Source of the DNA: Lachnospiraceae bacterium
Lineage (GTDB): Bacteria > Bacillota > Clostridia > Lachnospirales > Lachnospiraceae
Assembly: GCA_024691125.1 (NCBI GenBank)
Contig: JAILNV010000114.1
Location: 1 to 48,498 of the forward strand
Direction of reading: 5' to 3'
Length of the DNA: 48,498 nt
Shown here: positions 24,761-34,511 of the stretch, one piece after another
How positions within the stretch are numbered: position 1 is the first letter of the stretch
Layout of the letters: each line of letters opens with the position of its first letter
The notes under the pieces: model-generated
Told to the model about the DNA's origin: nothing
The model's input: only the letters and a program-made list of their open reading frames with translations
Database searches by the model: none
Made by a program: the position numbers and the translations under genes

Positions 24761-27634
24761 TTATTTTACATCAATAAAATTGAACTCAAAATCATCATCG
24801 AAATCAGCTGTGTTGTACATAGGCTGCTGAGAGTATTCCTGGTACTGCAATCCATCCTGCTGATAACCCTGGCCGTAACCATTCTGACCGTAGCCCTGAT
24901 TCATATATCCCTGCTGGCTCTGATTATAGCCTGCGCCCTGTGAATACTGCTGATAGCTCTGATCATAACCGCCCTGGCCGTAGCCCTGGTTCATATATCC
25001 CTGCTGACCCTGGTTATAGCCTGCATTCTGCGAATACTGCTGATACCCCTGATCATAACCACCCTGACCGTAGCCCTGATTCATATATCCCTGCTGACCC
25101 TGGTTATAGCCCATACTCTGTGAATACTGCTGATAGCCCTGATCATAACCGTTCTGCTCATAGCCCTGGTTCATATATCCCTGTCCGGCCGAAATATCCT
25201 GACCACGGTGGGATCTGCCTCTGCGTCTTTCATCAGCAGCAGGTGCTTCAGAGTACATATCCTCGTCTTCATCCATCATACCGCGTCGACCACGCCTGTC
25301 TTTCTTTTCTACTCTTCCCGGCACCTTTTTCTTACTTCTTCTGAAGAAACTGAAGCCTTCATCCTCATCTTCATCTTCTTCATCCTCATCTTCCATAATG
25401 TCATCCGGCTCGTACATTCCTCTACGTCTGCCATAGGAAGCCTTCCCGGCTCTTTCGTCCCTGATCTCCTCTCTCATTGTGGGAGCCGGTGCCTGTTCAT
25501 CGGCATAATACATCGGGGCTTCTCCCCTTCTCTGTCCGGAAACCGGTGTCTTCTTATCTTCATAATATGCCGGAATATCGCCCTTCTTCTGCATGGGCGG
25601 CTGCGTCTGTTTATCGGCATAATATGAAGGCACGTCATCTCTCTTCTGTACAGGAGCCGGAGCTTTAGCTGGCATATTGGAAGGAATCACCGGAGTAGCC
25701 TTCGGAATAGCTCTGTTCTTTGATGCAGCGGCCGCTTCTGCTATAGCCAGCGCACCTGTATTGCCTGTTCTTACCGATGCTGCAGCTGCCGTCTTCTTGA
25801 TAGACGCTGCTTCCTGCTTGGATATTGCTTCACCTGTTTTAGAACTTATCACAGGTGAATCCGTTTCTCCGATCACCGGTTTATCAATATTTTTATCCTT
25901 ATCCTTATTCTCAGATCCGTTCTTTGCTTCAATTTCACTGTTTATCCTGTATCTTGACGGAAGTGCGGATGTGTTGTTCCCTACCGGTCTTCGTGAATCG
26001 GAAGATGCATTCTTCACTACACTTTCCATTTCAGACCAGTCTATTGCCTGCGTCTGGGCGATCGGCTGGTTCTTGCCTTTTGATCTTTCCCTGCGGGCTC
26101 TGGGATTGAGGACTTCTGATGAATCCGTATTTTCCTGCTGTGCCGATGACTTAACACCCTTCTTTTCCGGAGTGGGTTTTACGTATTCCTTCACATCATC
26201 GTCGTCATCTTCATCTTCGTCTTCGTCATCTTCGTATTCTTCGTCTTCTTCGTCGTCATCCTCCTCATCCTCGTCCTCATCATCGTACTCATCGTCTTCT
26301 TCATCATCATCTTCATCGTACTCGTCATCTTCATCATCATCTTCATCTTCGTCTTCAACTTCAACGGATGCGATCCGACGTCTCTGCTGCTGGGCACTTC
26401 TTCGTATTTCTCTTGGATCTATCTGAATATCATCCTCTTCATCCTCATCATCGTCTCTTCCCGATCTTACAGCTAGGACAATAACTATTATAAGAAGGAT
26501 CAGGGAGATCACACCGAGTGCACATATAATAATAAGTCTCAAACGCATGGGCTTTTCATATTTTGCAGCCGCTGCTTCTGTTGCCGCTTCCGTGATCGGC
26601 ATCTGATTTCCTTCATCATCCACAGCCGTTCTTATAACCTGAAGATAACGCTGATATGTGCCTTCCTTCTGATCATACAGATACCATCCTTCATTTCCCT
26701 CAGAACTTATTGCATAAACAAGGAAGAAATCCTGCGCCGAAACATTACCGTCACTGTATGCAGGCTGTGCTTCTTCCGAGGCAGTGCCCTCACCCTGAGC
26801 GTTATCTGTGATCATATACGCTTCAAGTGTCTGATCATTCCACATAAGTGTGGCTTTTGTGAAATTAAGCGGAACCTCAACGTTTTTGGGTGCCTTGAGA
26901 ATTATTATGAACTTATTCTCTATTCCCCTTATCATCCTGAAATCGGTAAGTTCACCTGTATTTTGATCTATCACGCAGAAGCCGCCGGTATTGGTAGCTT
27001 CATCAGTAACATATACAAGCAGTATATCTCCCATATCAAACTGAGCGGCTTCTATGGTCGTACCACTGTAAGCAGCAGTTGTCTTATGGAACAGTTCCGG
27101 CATCATCTCATCGGGAAACACAGTGGATATTGTCTTGGAACCATCCAAAGAAGCAACAGTACCGGCTGCCACCCCTGTATCTGTGGTTCCGGTCGCAGTC
27201 GCAGATGCTGCTGCCGCCGCAGTATCTTCTCCTTCAACATTTATGGTTGCGCTTCCGGTAGCGGGATCTGCTCCGTCTCCGTCAAGAACCGCCGTTACAT
27301 ATACCTCTGCAGGACCGCCCGACAGTATTGTAAATGTTATGGTTGCTTCGGGATCCGTGAAAGTCAGCTTGCCTCCGCCTCCGCCATAGGTCTTATCACT
27401 CTCAACTACAGAAAGACGGTTCTCATCATATTCAACGGATATTTCCGGTGCTTCCGCACCATCGCCCGCCCCCTCTGTCTTATAGGCAATAATACAGGTA
27501 TCTCCCACAGCCGCGGTTTCTTTGTCTGCCGCCACAGTAACAGTCCCGGCAGCGAATACCTTAACAACCGGAAGAATAAGGAATAACCCTGTCATCAATG
27601 CCGTTCCCAATAATTTAACTCTCGTTCGTGCCAT
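24761..27634 (-). CDS. Membrane-anchored protein with acidic and prion-like cytosolic tail
   Basis: Not a recognised protein. Order in 957 aa: signal peptide (1-29, ending VFA-A); an outer beta sandwich of cohesin-like character (about 30-130); an Ala/Thr linker; a second extracellular region (about 155-345); one membrane helix (about 367-391, [21 protein letters not shown]). The long, apparently unfolded intracellular part has a tract of almost only Asp/Glu (about 425-482), a Ser/Ala/Lys-rich stretch, three copies of Q(K/R)(R/K)(D/G)(D/E).P.YYAD, another acidic patch, and a Gln/Tyr/Gly/Asn tail of 30-residue repeats containing [15 protein letters not shown] start. It lies 15 bases before clpC. 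The tail could form condensates, scaffold partners, or be a Clp adaptor or substrate; this is inference. Confidence 0.85.
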   Translation of the reverse strand: MARTRVKLLGTALMTGLFLILPVVKVFAAGTVTVAADKETAAVGDTCIIAYKTEGAGDGAEAPEISVEYDENRLSVVESDKTYGGGGGKLTFTDPEATITFTILSGGPAEVYVTAVLDGDGADPATGSATINVEGEDTAAAAASATATGTTDTGVAAGTVASLDGSKTISTVFPDEMMPELFHKTTAAYSGTTIEAAQFDMGDILLVYVTDEATNTGGFCVIDQNTGELTDFRMIRGIENKFIIILKAPKNVEVPLNFTKATLMWNDQTLEAYMITDNAQGEGTASEEAQPAYSDGNVSAQDFFLVYAISSEGNEGWYLYDQKEGTYQRYLQVIRTAVDDEGNQMPITEAATEAAAAKYEKPMRLRLIIICALGVISLILLIIVIVLAVRSGRDDDEDEEDDIQIDPREIRRSAQQQRRRIASVEVEDEDEDDDEDDEYDEDDDEEDDEYDDEDEDEEDDDEEDEEYEDDEDEDEDDDDDVKEYVKPTPEKKGVKSSAQQENTDSSEVLNPRARRERSKGKNQPIAQTQAIDWSEMESVVKNASSDSRRPVGNNTSALPSRYRINSEIEAKNGSENKDKDKNIDKPVIGETDSPVISSKTGEAISKQEAASIKKTAAAASVRTGNTGALAIAEAAAASKNRAIPKATPVIPSNMPAKAPAPVQKRDDVPSYYADKQTQPPMQKKGDIPAYYEDKKTPVSGQRRGEAPMYYADEQAPAPTMREEIRDERAGKASYGRRRGMYEPDDIMEDEDEEDEDEDEGFSFFRRSKKKVPGRVEKKDRRGRRGMMDEDEDMYSEAPAADERRRGRSHRGQDISAGQGYMNQGYEQNGYDQGYQQYSQSMGYNQGQQGYMNQGYGQGGYDQGYQQYSQNAGYNQGQQGYMNQGYGQGGYDQSYQQYSQGAGYNQSQQGYMNQGYGQNGYGQGYQQDGLQYQEYSQQPMYNTADFDDDFEFNFIDVK
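24855..25183 (-). repeat. 90-bp tandem repeats encoding the prion-like tail
   Basis: The anchor TCATATATCCCTG recurs at 24901, 24991, 25081 and 25171, exactly 90 bases apart, giving about 3.7 copies. Each unit encodes 30 residues rich in Gln, Tyr, Gly and Asn. The copies differ at scattered codons, mostly third positions, so the array is not brand-new and the reading frame is under constraint. Confidence 0.9.
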
Positions 27635-27717
27635 ACAGCCCTCCTGATCCTTTGTTTCCTGTCATAAGCTAATTCCTTACGACCTTTTTAATGATCTTCT
27701 TTATGCTTCATCTACAG

Positions 27718-30507
27718 CTACTGATTTCGCTGTACATATATGGTATATGTCCTTAAGTTGCCATTCTGTGCCTTACATACCACAGTGATCGTATTCGTAC
27801 CTACGTTAAGCTCTACAGTTCCCAATCCGCCAATCGATGATGTGTTTGCAACAGCGGTGGCGCCAATATTGATCATGCCCACACTGTTGTCAACTGTCAG
27901 ATAATATGTATCCGTTGAAGGCGCGAATACAGGCGCAATCGTCAGTCCGTCTACCCAGAGACCTGACAGATAGTTGTTAGGATTCGATTCACTCGTAGGC
28001 TTCTCGCAAGGTGTATCAGGCATATTATAATAGTATGGAATCCTAAAAACAAGGGTTGAATTATCGTCAGTGTAAGCTTTTTTCATTCTGGCAGATTCAG
28101 ATGACGCTGCCTGGATATTACTCATATACTGATGTGAGTATATTCCGTTAGTCTTGTTGACAACATTAAACTTCTCGAAATACAGGGTATTCTGTCCTCT
28201 GTTTATATATCTGTCGGCAAGATATTTCGCACTTCCCAGTATAGACCTGTACCTTGTATTCCATGGTCTGCAGAACCCATCATCATTTCCTTTTGCATAT
28301 ATAAGACCGTTTATTATGGGAGTTCTTCCGTTCGCCGCAAAAGCTCCGATATTAAAATAGTTGAAATAGCCTTCATATCCCGGAACCGTGCCCGAAATGC
28401 TCTGCGAACGTCCGTACAGGCCCTGCTCCTGAATGATCCTTGTCGCAAGATGATATGGGCTTATTCCGGCTTCTCTTGCCGCATCTGTTATAGCATTTAT
28501 ATAATTTCTCTCCACTCCGTCGGTATCCATGAACGCAGAATCAATAAAAGTTCCTTCTGCTATATTCTTAACACCTTCTTCGTTCTGGTATTCGAGACAG
28601 TCAAGCTTTTCAAACTGATATATGCCGCTTTCTGTCAGGAAGTTCCTGGGATCCATATAGTATGCGATAAGCTCGGGCGAAGCGGATGCCCATGTACCTC
28701 CGTCGAAACCGTACCAGGTATTGTTACTCCAGTTATATGCCTGCGGTGCTGTTGATTTCCATGATGATATACTGTTCTTGGCGACCAGGTTCTTTCCTAC
28801 GGAGCACTCCGCAACAACAGCTTCCATCCACTCAAGTCCGGTTTCCACCGTTTCGAACTGCCAGTAAGGATGCTTCTCATGCAGTGCCCTCAGGTTTGCT
28901 TTGTAGGATTCGGGAAGCCTGCTTATGGAATCCTCAAAATCCTTATCCGAGGTAGGCTTCGTATTCTGTACGGTTGCTATTACATTTACAAAATCAGCAC
29001 ATACATATCCTTTCCTGTCATAACCTTTAACCGTAAAGCTTACATAATACCATTTGGCACCGTCGCTTCCGGTCACCTCTCCGAGAATGTTCAGCCTGTG
29101 TCCCGAATTAAGCTGTTCAACAACTGTTCCGTTCACTGCGCTTTCCCTGATCCTGACGCCGTATCCCTTAACCATCGCCGTCATGGCATCGGTGTAATCC
29201 GTCACATCATTTTTTTCCAGTTTGACATAATCGGCGATCATAAACCCTCTGGTTTCCGATCCGCCTACCTTGTAGCTTATTTCATACCACCATGTTCCGT
29301 CTTCAGTCTGTCTCTCATTAAGTACATGAACTGTGCTTCCCGTGCTCAGCCACGTGATTATCTGTCCGTTCCCCGGTGTTTTTCTCACATTTACATTTAT
29401 CCCGTTCACGGCACCGTTTTTATTAACTTCCGTGGGTTCACTCTGGATATCCTCTTTTTTATCCTTTTCTTCTACCTTATCCGTCTCTTTTGCGCTGTTC
29501 TCTGAAACAGAAACGGAGTTACCTGTTTCCGTCGCCTGCGCAGTGACGTTTTGGGTAACTCCTTCCACAAAGTCAGATCTTATATATCCCGTCTGTGGTG
29601 TCATGTCGCTGATGAAAGAAATCTTATACCATACATTCCCATCACTTCCGGCCATCTGTTCAGTAACCGTGACCGAACGTCCTGTAGATACAAGGCCTAT
29701 CACATTTCCGTCAACGGCCTTCTCTCTTACATTTACGCCGGTTCCCTTGACAACACCCACCTGAACGCCTGTCGATGTATTGTTCGCCACAGAGGTTGTG
29801 GTTTGGGCGGATGCGGCCGGTGCTTCGCTCTGCTGTTTGGAACCGACTTCCGCCGTCACGGTTCCTTTTGCCTTGATCAGATCCGACCGTATATATCCCT
29901 TATGTATGATGCCATCCCGGCTGTAGCTTACCGAATACCACACCTTTCCGTCATCCCCGGTTGACATGCTGAGAAGATCGACTTCGGCATCCTGCTTAAG
30001 GCACATCTGCAGATCCGATGTAGTAGACGGTGACTTACGCATTATCGCAACATCCACGATAACCGTTCCTGCAGCGCCGCTTCCCTTATTGCCCGCCGCA
30101 GATGCATCGCCTTTCTGCGTATTTGCCGCTGCATCCTTATCCTTCTTGTTATCGGTTGCACTTACCGCAACCTTCTCCTTGGATTTATTGACCAGATCCG
30201 ATCTTATATACCCGGTGCTGTCTCCTACCTTGATCTGATACCAAAGCTTGCCGTCGGCTCCCTTCTTCTCATCGACCACCGTAACCGGCTCGTCCTTTCG
30301 CACTCCGAAAGCAAAGGAAGAGTTTGTTGATGCCTCTTTCCTCACTTTCCCGCTCGAGCACGTTACAGTCCCCTTCACCGCAGTATATGCATATGTACAA
30401 TGTGAACCTGCCAAAACCATCGTTACAGTCAACGCAGGCAACATGAGATAGCGTAGCATGCGGCCACCCTCAGACCGCATTCTATTCGCACACGTATAAG
30501 AACGCAT
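27718..30507 (-). CDS. Secreted cell-wall N-acetylglucosaminidase with five SH3b repeats
   Basis: The 929-aa exported protein should cut peptidoglycan glycan strands. After a signal peptide (hydrophobic LMLPALTVTMVLAG) it has five bacterial SH3 repeats at roughly 44-105, 143-210, 248-313, 358-425 and 438-505, each with a (G/K)(L/V/T/K)WY and GYIRSD-like core, separated by Ser/Thr/Lys-rich linkers. A glucosaminidase domain of LytD/LytG type follows (about 540-830) with the presumed catalytic Glu in ATRIIQEQG and YFNYFNIGAF; a cadherin-like beta sandwich closes the protein (NYLSGLWVDGLTIAP, TYTIYVQR). Start 30507 has AGGGGA; an alternative ATG at 30459 has GAGG and gives a tidier signal peptide. 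A consensus promoter lies about 100 bases upstream. Confidence 0.88.
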   Translation of the reverse strand: MRSYTCANRMRSEGGRMLRYLMLPALTVTMVLAGSHCTYAYTAVKGTVTCSSGKVRKEASTNSSFAFGVRKDEPVTVVDEKKGADGKLWYQIKVGDSTGYIRSDLVNKSKEKVAVSATDNKKDKDAAANTQKGDASAAGNKGSGAAGTVIVDVAIMRKSPSTTSDLQMCLKQDAEVDLLSMSTGDDGKVWYSVSYSRDGIIHKGYIRSDLIKAKGTVTAEVGSKQQSEAPAASAQTTTSVANNTSTGVQVGVVKGTGVNVREKAVDGNVIGLVSTGRSVTVTEQMAGSDGNVWYKISFISDMTPQTGYIRSDFVEGVTQNVTAQATETGNSVSVSENSAKETDKVEEKDKKEDIQSEPTEVNKNGAVNGINVNVRKTPGNGQIITWLSTGSTVHVLNERQTEDGTWWYEISYKVGGSETRGFMIADYVKLEKNDVTDYTDAMTAMVKGYGVRIRESAVNGTVVEQLNSGHRLNILGEVTGSDGAKWYYVSFTVKGYDRKGYVCADFVNVIATVQNTKPTSDKDFEDSISRLPESYKANLRALHEKHPYWQFETVETGLEWMEAVVAECSVGKNLVAKNSISSWKSTAPQAYNWSNNTWYGFDGGTWASASPELIAYYMDPRNFLTESGIYQFEKLDCLEYQNEEGVKNIAEGTFIDSAFMDTDGVERNYINAITDAAREAGISPYHLATRIIQEQGLYGRSQSISGTVPGYEGYFNYFNIGAFAANGRTPIINGLIYAKGNDDGFCRPWNTRYRSILGSAKYLADRYINRGQNTLYFEKFNVVNKTNGIYSHQYMSNIQAASSESARMKKAYTDDNSTLVFRIPYYYNMPDTPCEKPTSESNPNNYLSGLWVDGLTIAPVFAPSTDTYYLTVDNSVGMINIGATAVANTSSIGGLGTVELNVGTNTITVVCKAQNGNLRTYTIYVQRNQ

Positions 30508-30605
30508 GATATACCGATTCCCCTTTCAGTATATATGTTTCGAATACTGTAGATTGACCAATTAAGTCATGGCCCCTTCTGCATTATTCATTTACCCTCG
30601 TTCAT

Positions 30606-30634
30606 ATAATACAACCAGACCTCGTTTATGTCAA
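30606..30634 (-). promoter_or_regulatory. Consensus promoter of the glucosaminidase gene
   Basis: Minus-strand -35 TTGACA (30629-30634), 17-base spacer, -10 TATTAT (30606-30611). This is the best sigma-A promoter in the window. The rest of the gene-free stretch 30508-30869 holds a terminator at 30692 and no other recognisable feature. Confidence 0.8.
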
Positions 30635-30691
30635 CCATTATCTTAAAATTGTTTCGTATTTATTACATTGGCAGTTCTGATCAACATCAAG

Positions 30692-30715
30692 AAAAGCCCG
30701 TAAATACGGGCTTTT
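30692..30715 (-). terminator. Terminator of the pur operon
   Basis: Perfect palindrome AAAAGCCCGTA/TACGGGCTTTT, with T residues at both outer ends, so it can act on either strand. It lies about 155 bases beyond the purD stop and separates the pur operon from the glucosaminidase promoter. Confidence 0.7.
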
Positions 30716-30869
30716 CCAACATATTTTATACTTGGATTTTTTTAAATATTTTTCTGTTTGACACGGTCGAAAACGAGGCTTTTTGCTGACTTCTTCAGTC
30801 AATTTCCTGCTTGCTCATATCGATCTTACTGATTACCCTAAGATGGTTTAAATACCCGGCATTACGATA

Positions 30870-32141
30870 CTACGCTTCATCGATAGCCTTTCCTATGTCG
30901 CTGCGATAATATTTATTATCAAAACCGACCCAGTTGACTGCCTCATATGCGTTACTCCTTGCCTGCTTAAGATCATCTCCCAATGCTGTAATTCCGAGTA
31001 CTCTTCCACCATTTGTTACAATATTTCCATCCTTGAACTTTGTTCCCGCATGGAAACAAAAATAGGAATCCTGACCCTCAAAACGTTCCAGGCCTCTTAT
31101 TTCAAAACCCTTATCATACTTAACCGGATAACCTTCAGAAGCAAGTACTACACATACAGCTGCATTATCATTAAAATCAAGCTCTGTTTCATCAAGCTTC
31201 CCGTCTATACAGGCCTCCATCACATCAATGATATCGTTGTTCATTCTCGGAAGCACTACCTGTGCCTCGGGATCTCCGAAACGCGCATTGTACTCAAGTA
31301 CCTTAGGTCCGTCTTTGGTTAACATAAGTCCAAAGAATATAACTCCTTTAAACGGTCTTCCCTCTGCTGCCATTGCATCCACCGTAGGCTGGTATATATT
31401 CTTTCTGCAGAATTCATCCACTTCCTTTGTATAGAAAGGACTGGGAGAGAAGGTTCCCATACCTCCGGTATTAAGACCTGTATCTCCATCACCGGCTCTC
31501 TTATGATCCTGAGCAGATGTCATGGGCCTGATCGTCTTGCCATCAACGAAGGTAAGCACAGATACTTCCCGGCCTGTCATAAATTCCTCTATAACCATCC
31601 TGTTACCGGCATTTCCAAACTGTTTATCAAGCATTATCGACTTAACGCCCGCCTTTGCTTCCTCAAGAGTATTGCATATCAGAACGCCTTTTCCAAGTGC
31701 TAGTCCATCAGCCTTAAGAACTATCGGCATTTTGGCTGTATCAAGATATTTAAGGGCATCCTCCGCATTATCGAAATTTTCGTAGGCAGCCGTAGGTATA
31801 TTATATTTCTTCATAAGATCCTTCGAGAATGCTTTGCTTCCCTCCAAAATGGCTGCGTTTGCGCGAGGTCCGAAAGCCCTGAGTCCCTTAGCCTCAAAAG
31901 CATCAACCGCGCCTGCAACAAGCGGGTCATCCGGAGCAACTACCGTCAGATCTATTCCCTTCTCAAGCGCAAATTCCGTAAGTCTGTCAAACTCCATAAC
32001 TCCTATATCCACGCATTCGGCAAGTTTAGCTATTCCGGCATTTCCCGGTGCGCAGTATATCTTATCCACGCGCGGACTCTTTGCTATGCTCGTTACAAGT
32101 GCATGCTCGCGTCCACCGCTTCCAACCACAAGTATCTTCAT
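30870..32141 (-). CDS. purD: Phosphoribosylamine-glycine ligase
   Basis: PurD joins glycine to phosphoribosylamine using ATP, step two of purine synthesis, in the cytosol. The 423-aa protein is of normal length, with N-terminal MKILVVGSGGREHALV, the ATP-grasp region (PIVLKADGLALGKGV), NTGGMGTFSPSPFY and the metal/ATP motif LEYNARFGDPEAQ. AAGGAG ribosome site. It is last of the purE-purM-purN-purD run, 59 bases after purN. Confidence 0.97.
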   Translation of the reverse strand: MKILVVGSGGREHALVTSIAKSPRVDKIYCAPGNAGIAKLAECVDIGVMEFDRLTEFALEKGIDLTVVAPDDPLVAGAVDAFEAKGLRAFGPRANAAILEGSKAFSKDLMKKYNIPTAAYENFDNAEDALKYLDTAKMPIVLKADGLALGKGVLICNTLEEAKAGVKSIMLDKQFGNAGNRMVIEEFMTGREVSVLTFVDGKTIRPMTSAQDHKRAGDGDTGLNTGGMGTFSPSPFYTKEVDEFCRKNIYQPTVDAMAAEGRPFKGVIFFGLMLTKDGPKVLEYNARFGDPEAQVVLPRMNNDIIDVMEACIDGKLDETELDFNDNAAVCVVLASEGYPVKYDKGFEIRGLERFEGQDSYFCFHAGTKFKDGNIVTNGGRVLGITALGDDLKQARSNAYEAVNWVGFDNKYYRSDIGKAIDEA

Positions 32142-32200
32142 TTCTATCTCCTTTTACTTTTGATATATCCAAGCCGGTATAATAAACAGCTGCATCTGTC

Positions 32201-32803
32201 TCAGCTTGTCTTAATACTCCCATCTGCTATCATACGGATAGCCCGTGGAAGAATTATCCATTCTGCCTGTTCCATCACTCTCTTCTGTAGGATCTCGGGC
32301 GTGTCGCCGTCCTCAACGTTTACTGCCTTCTGAAGGATTATAGGTCCCGTATCGGTTCCCTCATCTACAAAATGTACTGTGGCTCCGGTCACTTTAACAC
32401 CTCTTTCCAGTGCTTTTTCATGAACTCTCAGACCGTAATAGCCGTCACCGCAGAAGGAAGGAATAAGAGAAGGATGGATATTTATTATCCTTCCTCTCCA
32501 TTCTCTGACGAAATCAGATGACAAGACAACAAGGAAACCGGCAAGCACTATCAGTTCTGTTCCCGAATTCTTAAGTTCTTCGGAAAGCGCCTTAAAATAG
32601 TCTGCCCTTTCCCCGAAGGACTTAGGGCTTATGCAGATACCTTCGATCCCATGCTTTGCCGCTCTTTCCAATGCATATGCGCCTTCCTTATTGCTTATGA
32701 CCTTCACTATGCGGACATTGTCAAGCTTACCGCCCTCTATTGAATCTATTATCGCCTGGAGGTTTGTACCGCCTCCCGAAACGAGAACCGCTATTTTAAG
32801 CAT
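32201..32803 (-). CDS. purN: Phosphoribosylglycinamide formyltransferase
   Basis: PurN transfers a formyl group from 10-formyltetrahydrofolate to GAR. The 200-aa protein has the phosphate loop VLVSGGGTNLQAI near residue 6, the catalytic IINIHPSLIPSF (Asn and His) near 105, and the family's GATVHFVDEGTDTGPI with the catalytic Asp. GGAGG ribosome site ten bases upstream. Third gene in the pur run. Confidence 0.97.
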   Translation of the reverse strand: MLKIAVLVSGGGTNLQAIIDSIEGGKLDNVRIVKVISNKEGAYALERAAKHGIEGICISPKSFGERADYFKALSEELKNSGTELIVLAGFLVVLSSDFVREWRGRIINIHPSLIPSFCGDGYYGLRVHEKALERGVKVTGATVHFVDEGTDTGPIILQKAVNVEDGDTPEILQKRVMEQAEWIILPRAIRMIADGSIKTS

Positions 32804-32825
32804 ATCTGTTCATCCTCCGGACTGT

Positions 32826-33851
32826 CTAGATAAGGGTCACACCCTTCTCGCCTGCTTCCACATGCCCAACCTTATAAGGCGTTTCACCGGCCTTATCTAT
32901 CGCCTTCATCGCCTCATCGGCATCAGCCGGATCTACAACAAGCATCATACCGATACCCATGTTGTAAGTATTGTACATCATTTCCTCTGCTATGTTACCG
33001 CTTGTCTTTATAAGATTAAAAATCGGAGGCATGTCATAAGAATCCTTCTTAATGATCGCCCTCATACCCGCCGGCAGCATCCTCGGTATATTCTCATAGA
33101 AGCCGCCTCCGGTTATATGGCTGCAGCCTTTGATCGTAATTCCCGAATTCTTTACTTCATTAAGAGCTTTAACATATATCTTTGTCGGAGTAAGCAGCGC
33201 TTCTCCGAGTGTCATACCAAGAGATGAAACCTGTTCCATCATGCAGGACTCTCTCATCGGAAAGACCTTACGCACCAGAGAATAGCCATTACTGTGTACT
33301 CCGGACGAAGCCATTCCTATTATGATATCCCCATCCTTAATATCATCTCCCGATATAAGCTTCTTCCGGTCCACTATTCCTACCGCAAAACCCGCAAGAT
33401 CATACTCATCCTCCGGATAGAAGCCGGGCATTTCGGCAGTTTCTCCTCCTATCAATGCACACCCTGCCTGACGGCAGCCCTCTGCGACTCCCTTCACTAT
33501 GGAAGCTATTTTCTCAGGTTCATTCTTCCCGCATGCGATATAGTCCAGAAAAAACAGTGGCTCTCCACCCGCACATGCGATATCATTCACACACATAGCC
33601 ACACAGTCTATACCTATGGTGTCGTGTTTATCAAGAAGGAATGCAAGCTTAAGCTTTGTACCTACTCCGTCAGTTCCCGAAACAAGTGTAGGGCTTTCCA
33701 TATCCTTGAACCTGTCAAGCGAAAATGCACCGGAAAACCCTCCCAGGCCCGAAAGGACCTCCGGACGCATGGTCGTTTTAACATGCTCCTTCATAAGCTC
33801 AACTGCCTTGTAACCTGCTTCAATATCAACACCGGCGCTCTTATAATCCAT
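32826..33851 (-). CDS. purM: Phosphoribosylformylglycinamidine cyclo-ligase
   Basis: PurM closes the imidazole ring to form AIR, using ATP. The 341-aa length is standard. Signatures: [15 protein letters not shown] at the start, [48 protein letters not shown] and [22 protein letters not shown] ribosome site. It is 43 bases after purE and 22 before purN. Confidence 0.97.
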   Translation of the reverse strand: MDYKSAGVDIEAGYKAVELMKEHVKTTMRPEVLSGLGGFSGAFSLDRFKDMESPTLVSGTDGVGTKLKLAFLLDKHDTIGIDCVAMCVNDIACAGGEPLFFLDYIACGKNEPEKIASIVKGVAEGCRQAGCALIGGETAEMPGFYPEDEYDLAGFAVGIVDRKKLISGDDIKDGDIIIGMASSGVHSNGYSLVRKVFPMRESCMMEQVSSLGMTLGEALLTPTKIYVKALNEVKNSGITIKGCSHITGGGFYENIPRMLPAGMRAIIKKDSYDMPPIFNLIKTSGNIAEEMMYNTYNMGIGMMLVVDPADADEAMKAIDKAGETPYKVGHVEAGEKGVTLI

Positions 33852-33894
33852 GTCTTTTCTCCTTTTTATTGATAAAGTTTTCTGATTTACAGAA

Positions 33895-34413
33895 TTATTT
33901 CTTCATTGAGGCAAGATACTCCCTGTAGCCTATCTTATCAAGCTTCTTGGCTTTCTCCTCAACCGCGTGCCCCAGATCCTCCCTGTAATCCTTGAGCTTT
34001 TCAAGCAGAACATTGTCAGACATCGCCAGCATCCTTATTGCCAGAAGTCCCGCATTGGCTCCGCCGTTTATCGCAACGGTCGCAACAGGAACACCTGCAG
34101 GCATCTGTACGATCGAATACAGTGAATCGCGGCCCCCAAGAGAAGACGTATACATTGGTATTCCGATTACCGGAAGCGGAAACAGTGATGCGCACATACC
34201 CGGAAGATGTGCAGCCATACCTGCGCCCGCTATAATTACCTTGAATCCTCTTTCTTCAGCCGTTTTCGCATACTCAAAGAACAGTTCAGCCTCCCTGTGT
34301 GCCGAAATGATAGTCATTTCGTAATCCACCCCGAACTGATCCAGGATTTCTGCTGCCTTGCTCATTACAGGCATGTCGGAATCGCTTCCCATTAATATAC
34401 CTACCTTTGCCAT
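33895..34413 (-). CDS. purE: N5-carboxyaminoimidazole ribonucleotide mutase
   Basis: PurE class I moves the carboxyl group of N5-CAIR to carbon 4 in purine synthesis. The 172-aa protein has [27 protein letters not shown] with the active His, [13 protein letters not shown] and PVIGIPM. The start at 34413 follows AGGAGG; seven more codons are open upstream. First gene of the pur run. No purR box or purine riboswitch was recognised in the 98 bases before it, though AT-rich -10-like TATATT sequences are present. Confidence 0.96.
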   Translation of the reverse strand: MAKVGILMGSDSDMPVMSKAAEILDQFGVDYEMTIISAHREAELFFEYAKTAEERGFKVIIAGAGMAAHLPGMCASLFPLPVIGIPMYTSSLGGRDSLYSIVQMPAGVPVATVAINGGANAGLLAIRMLAMSDNVLLEKLKDYREDLGHAVEEKAKKLDKIGYREYLASMKK

Positions 34414-34511
34414 GATAGCCTCCTTATTATTCATATATAAATATACTATATACTACATCCATAATTTTCCTATGTAATTGTACCCCATAATCCCGCTCAT
34501 GAACAGAGCAA

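Noticed and set aside
25677-26426. Long plus-strand frame with a run of about 60 serines
   Set aside because: It is the antisense of the Asp/Glu tract (GAT/GAA codons read as Ser codons); no ribosome site and no independent signal.
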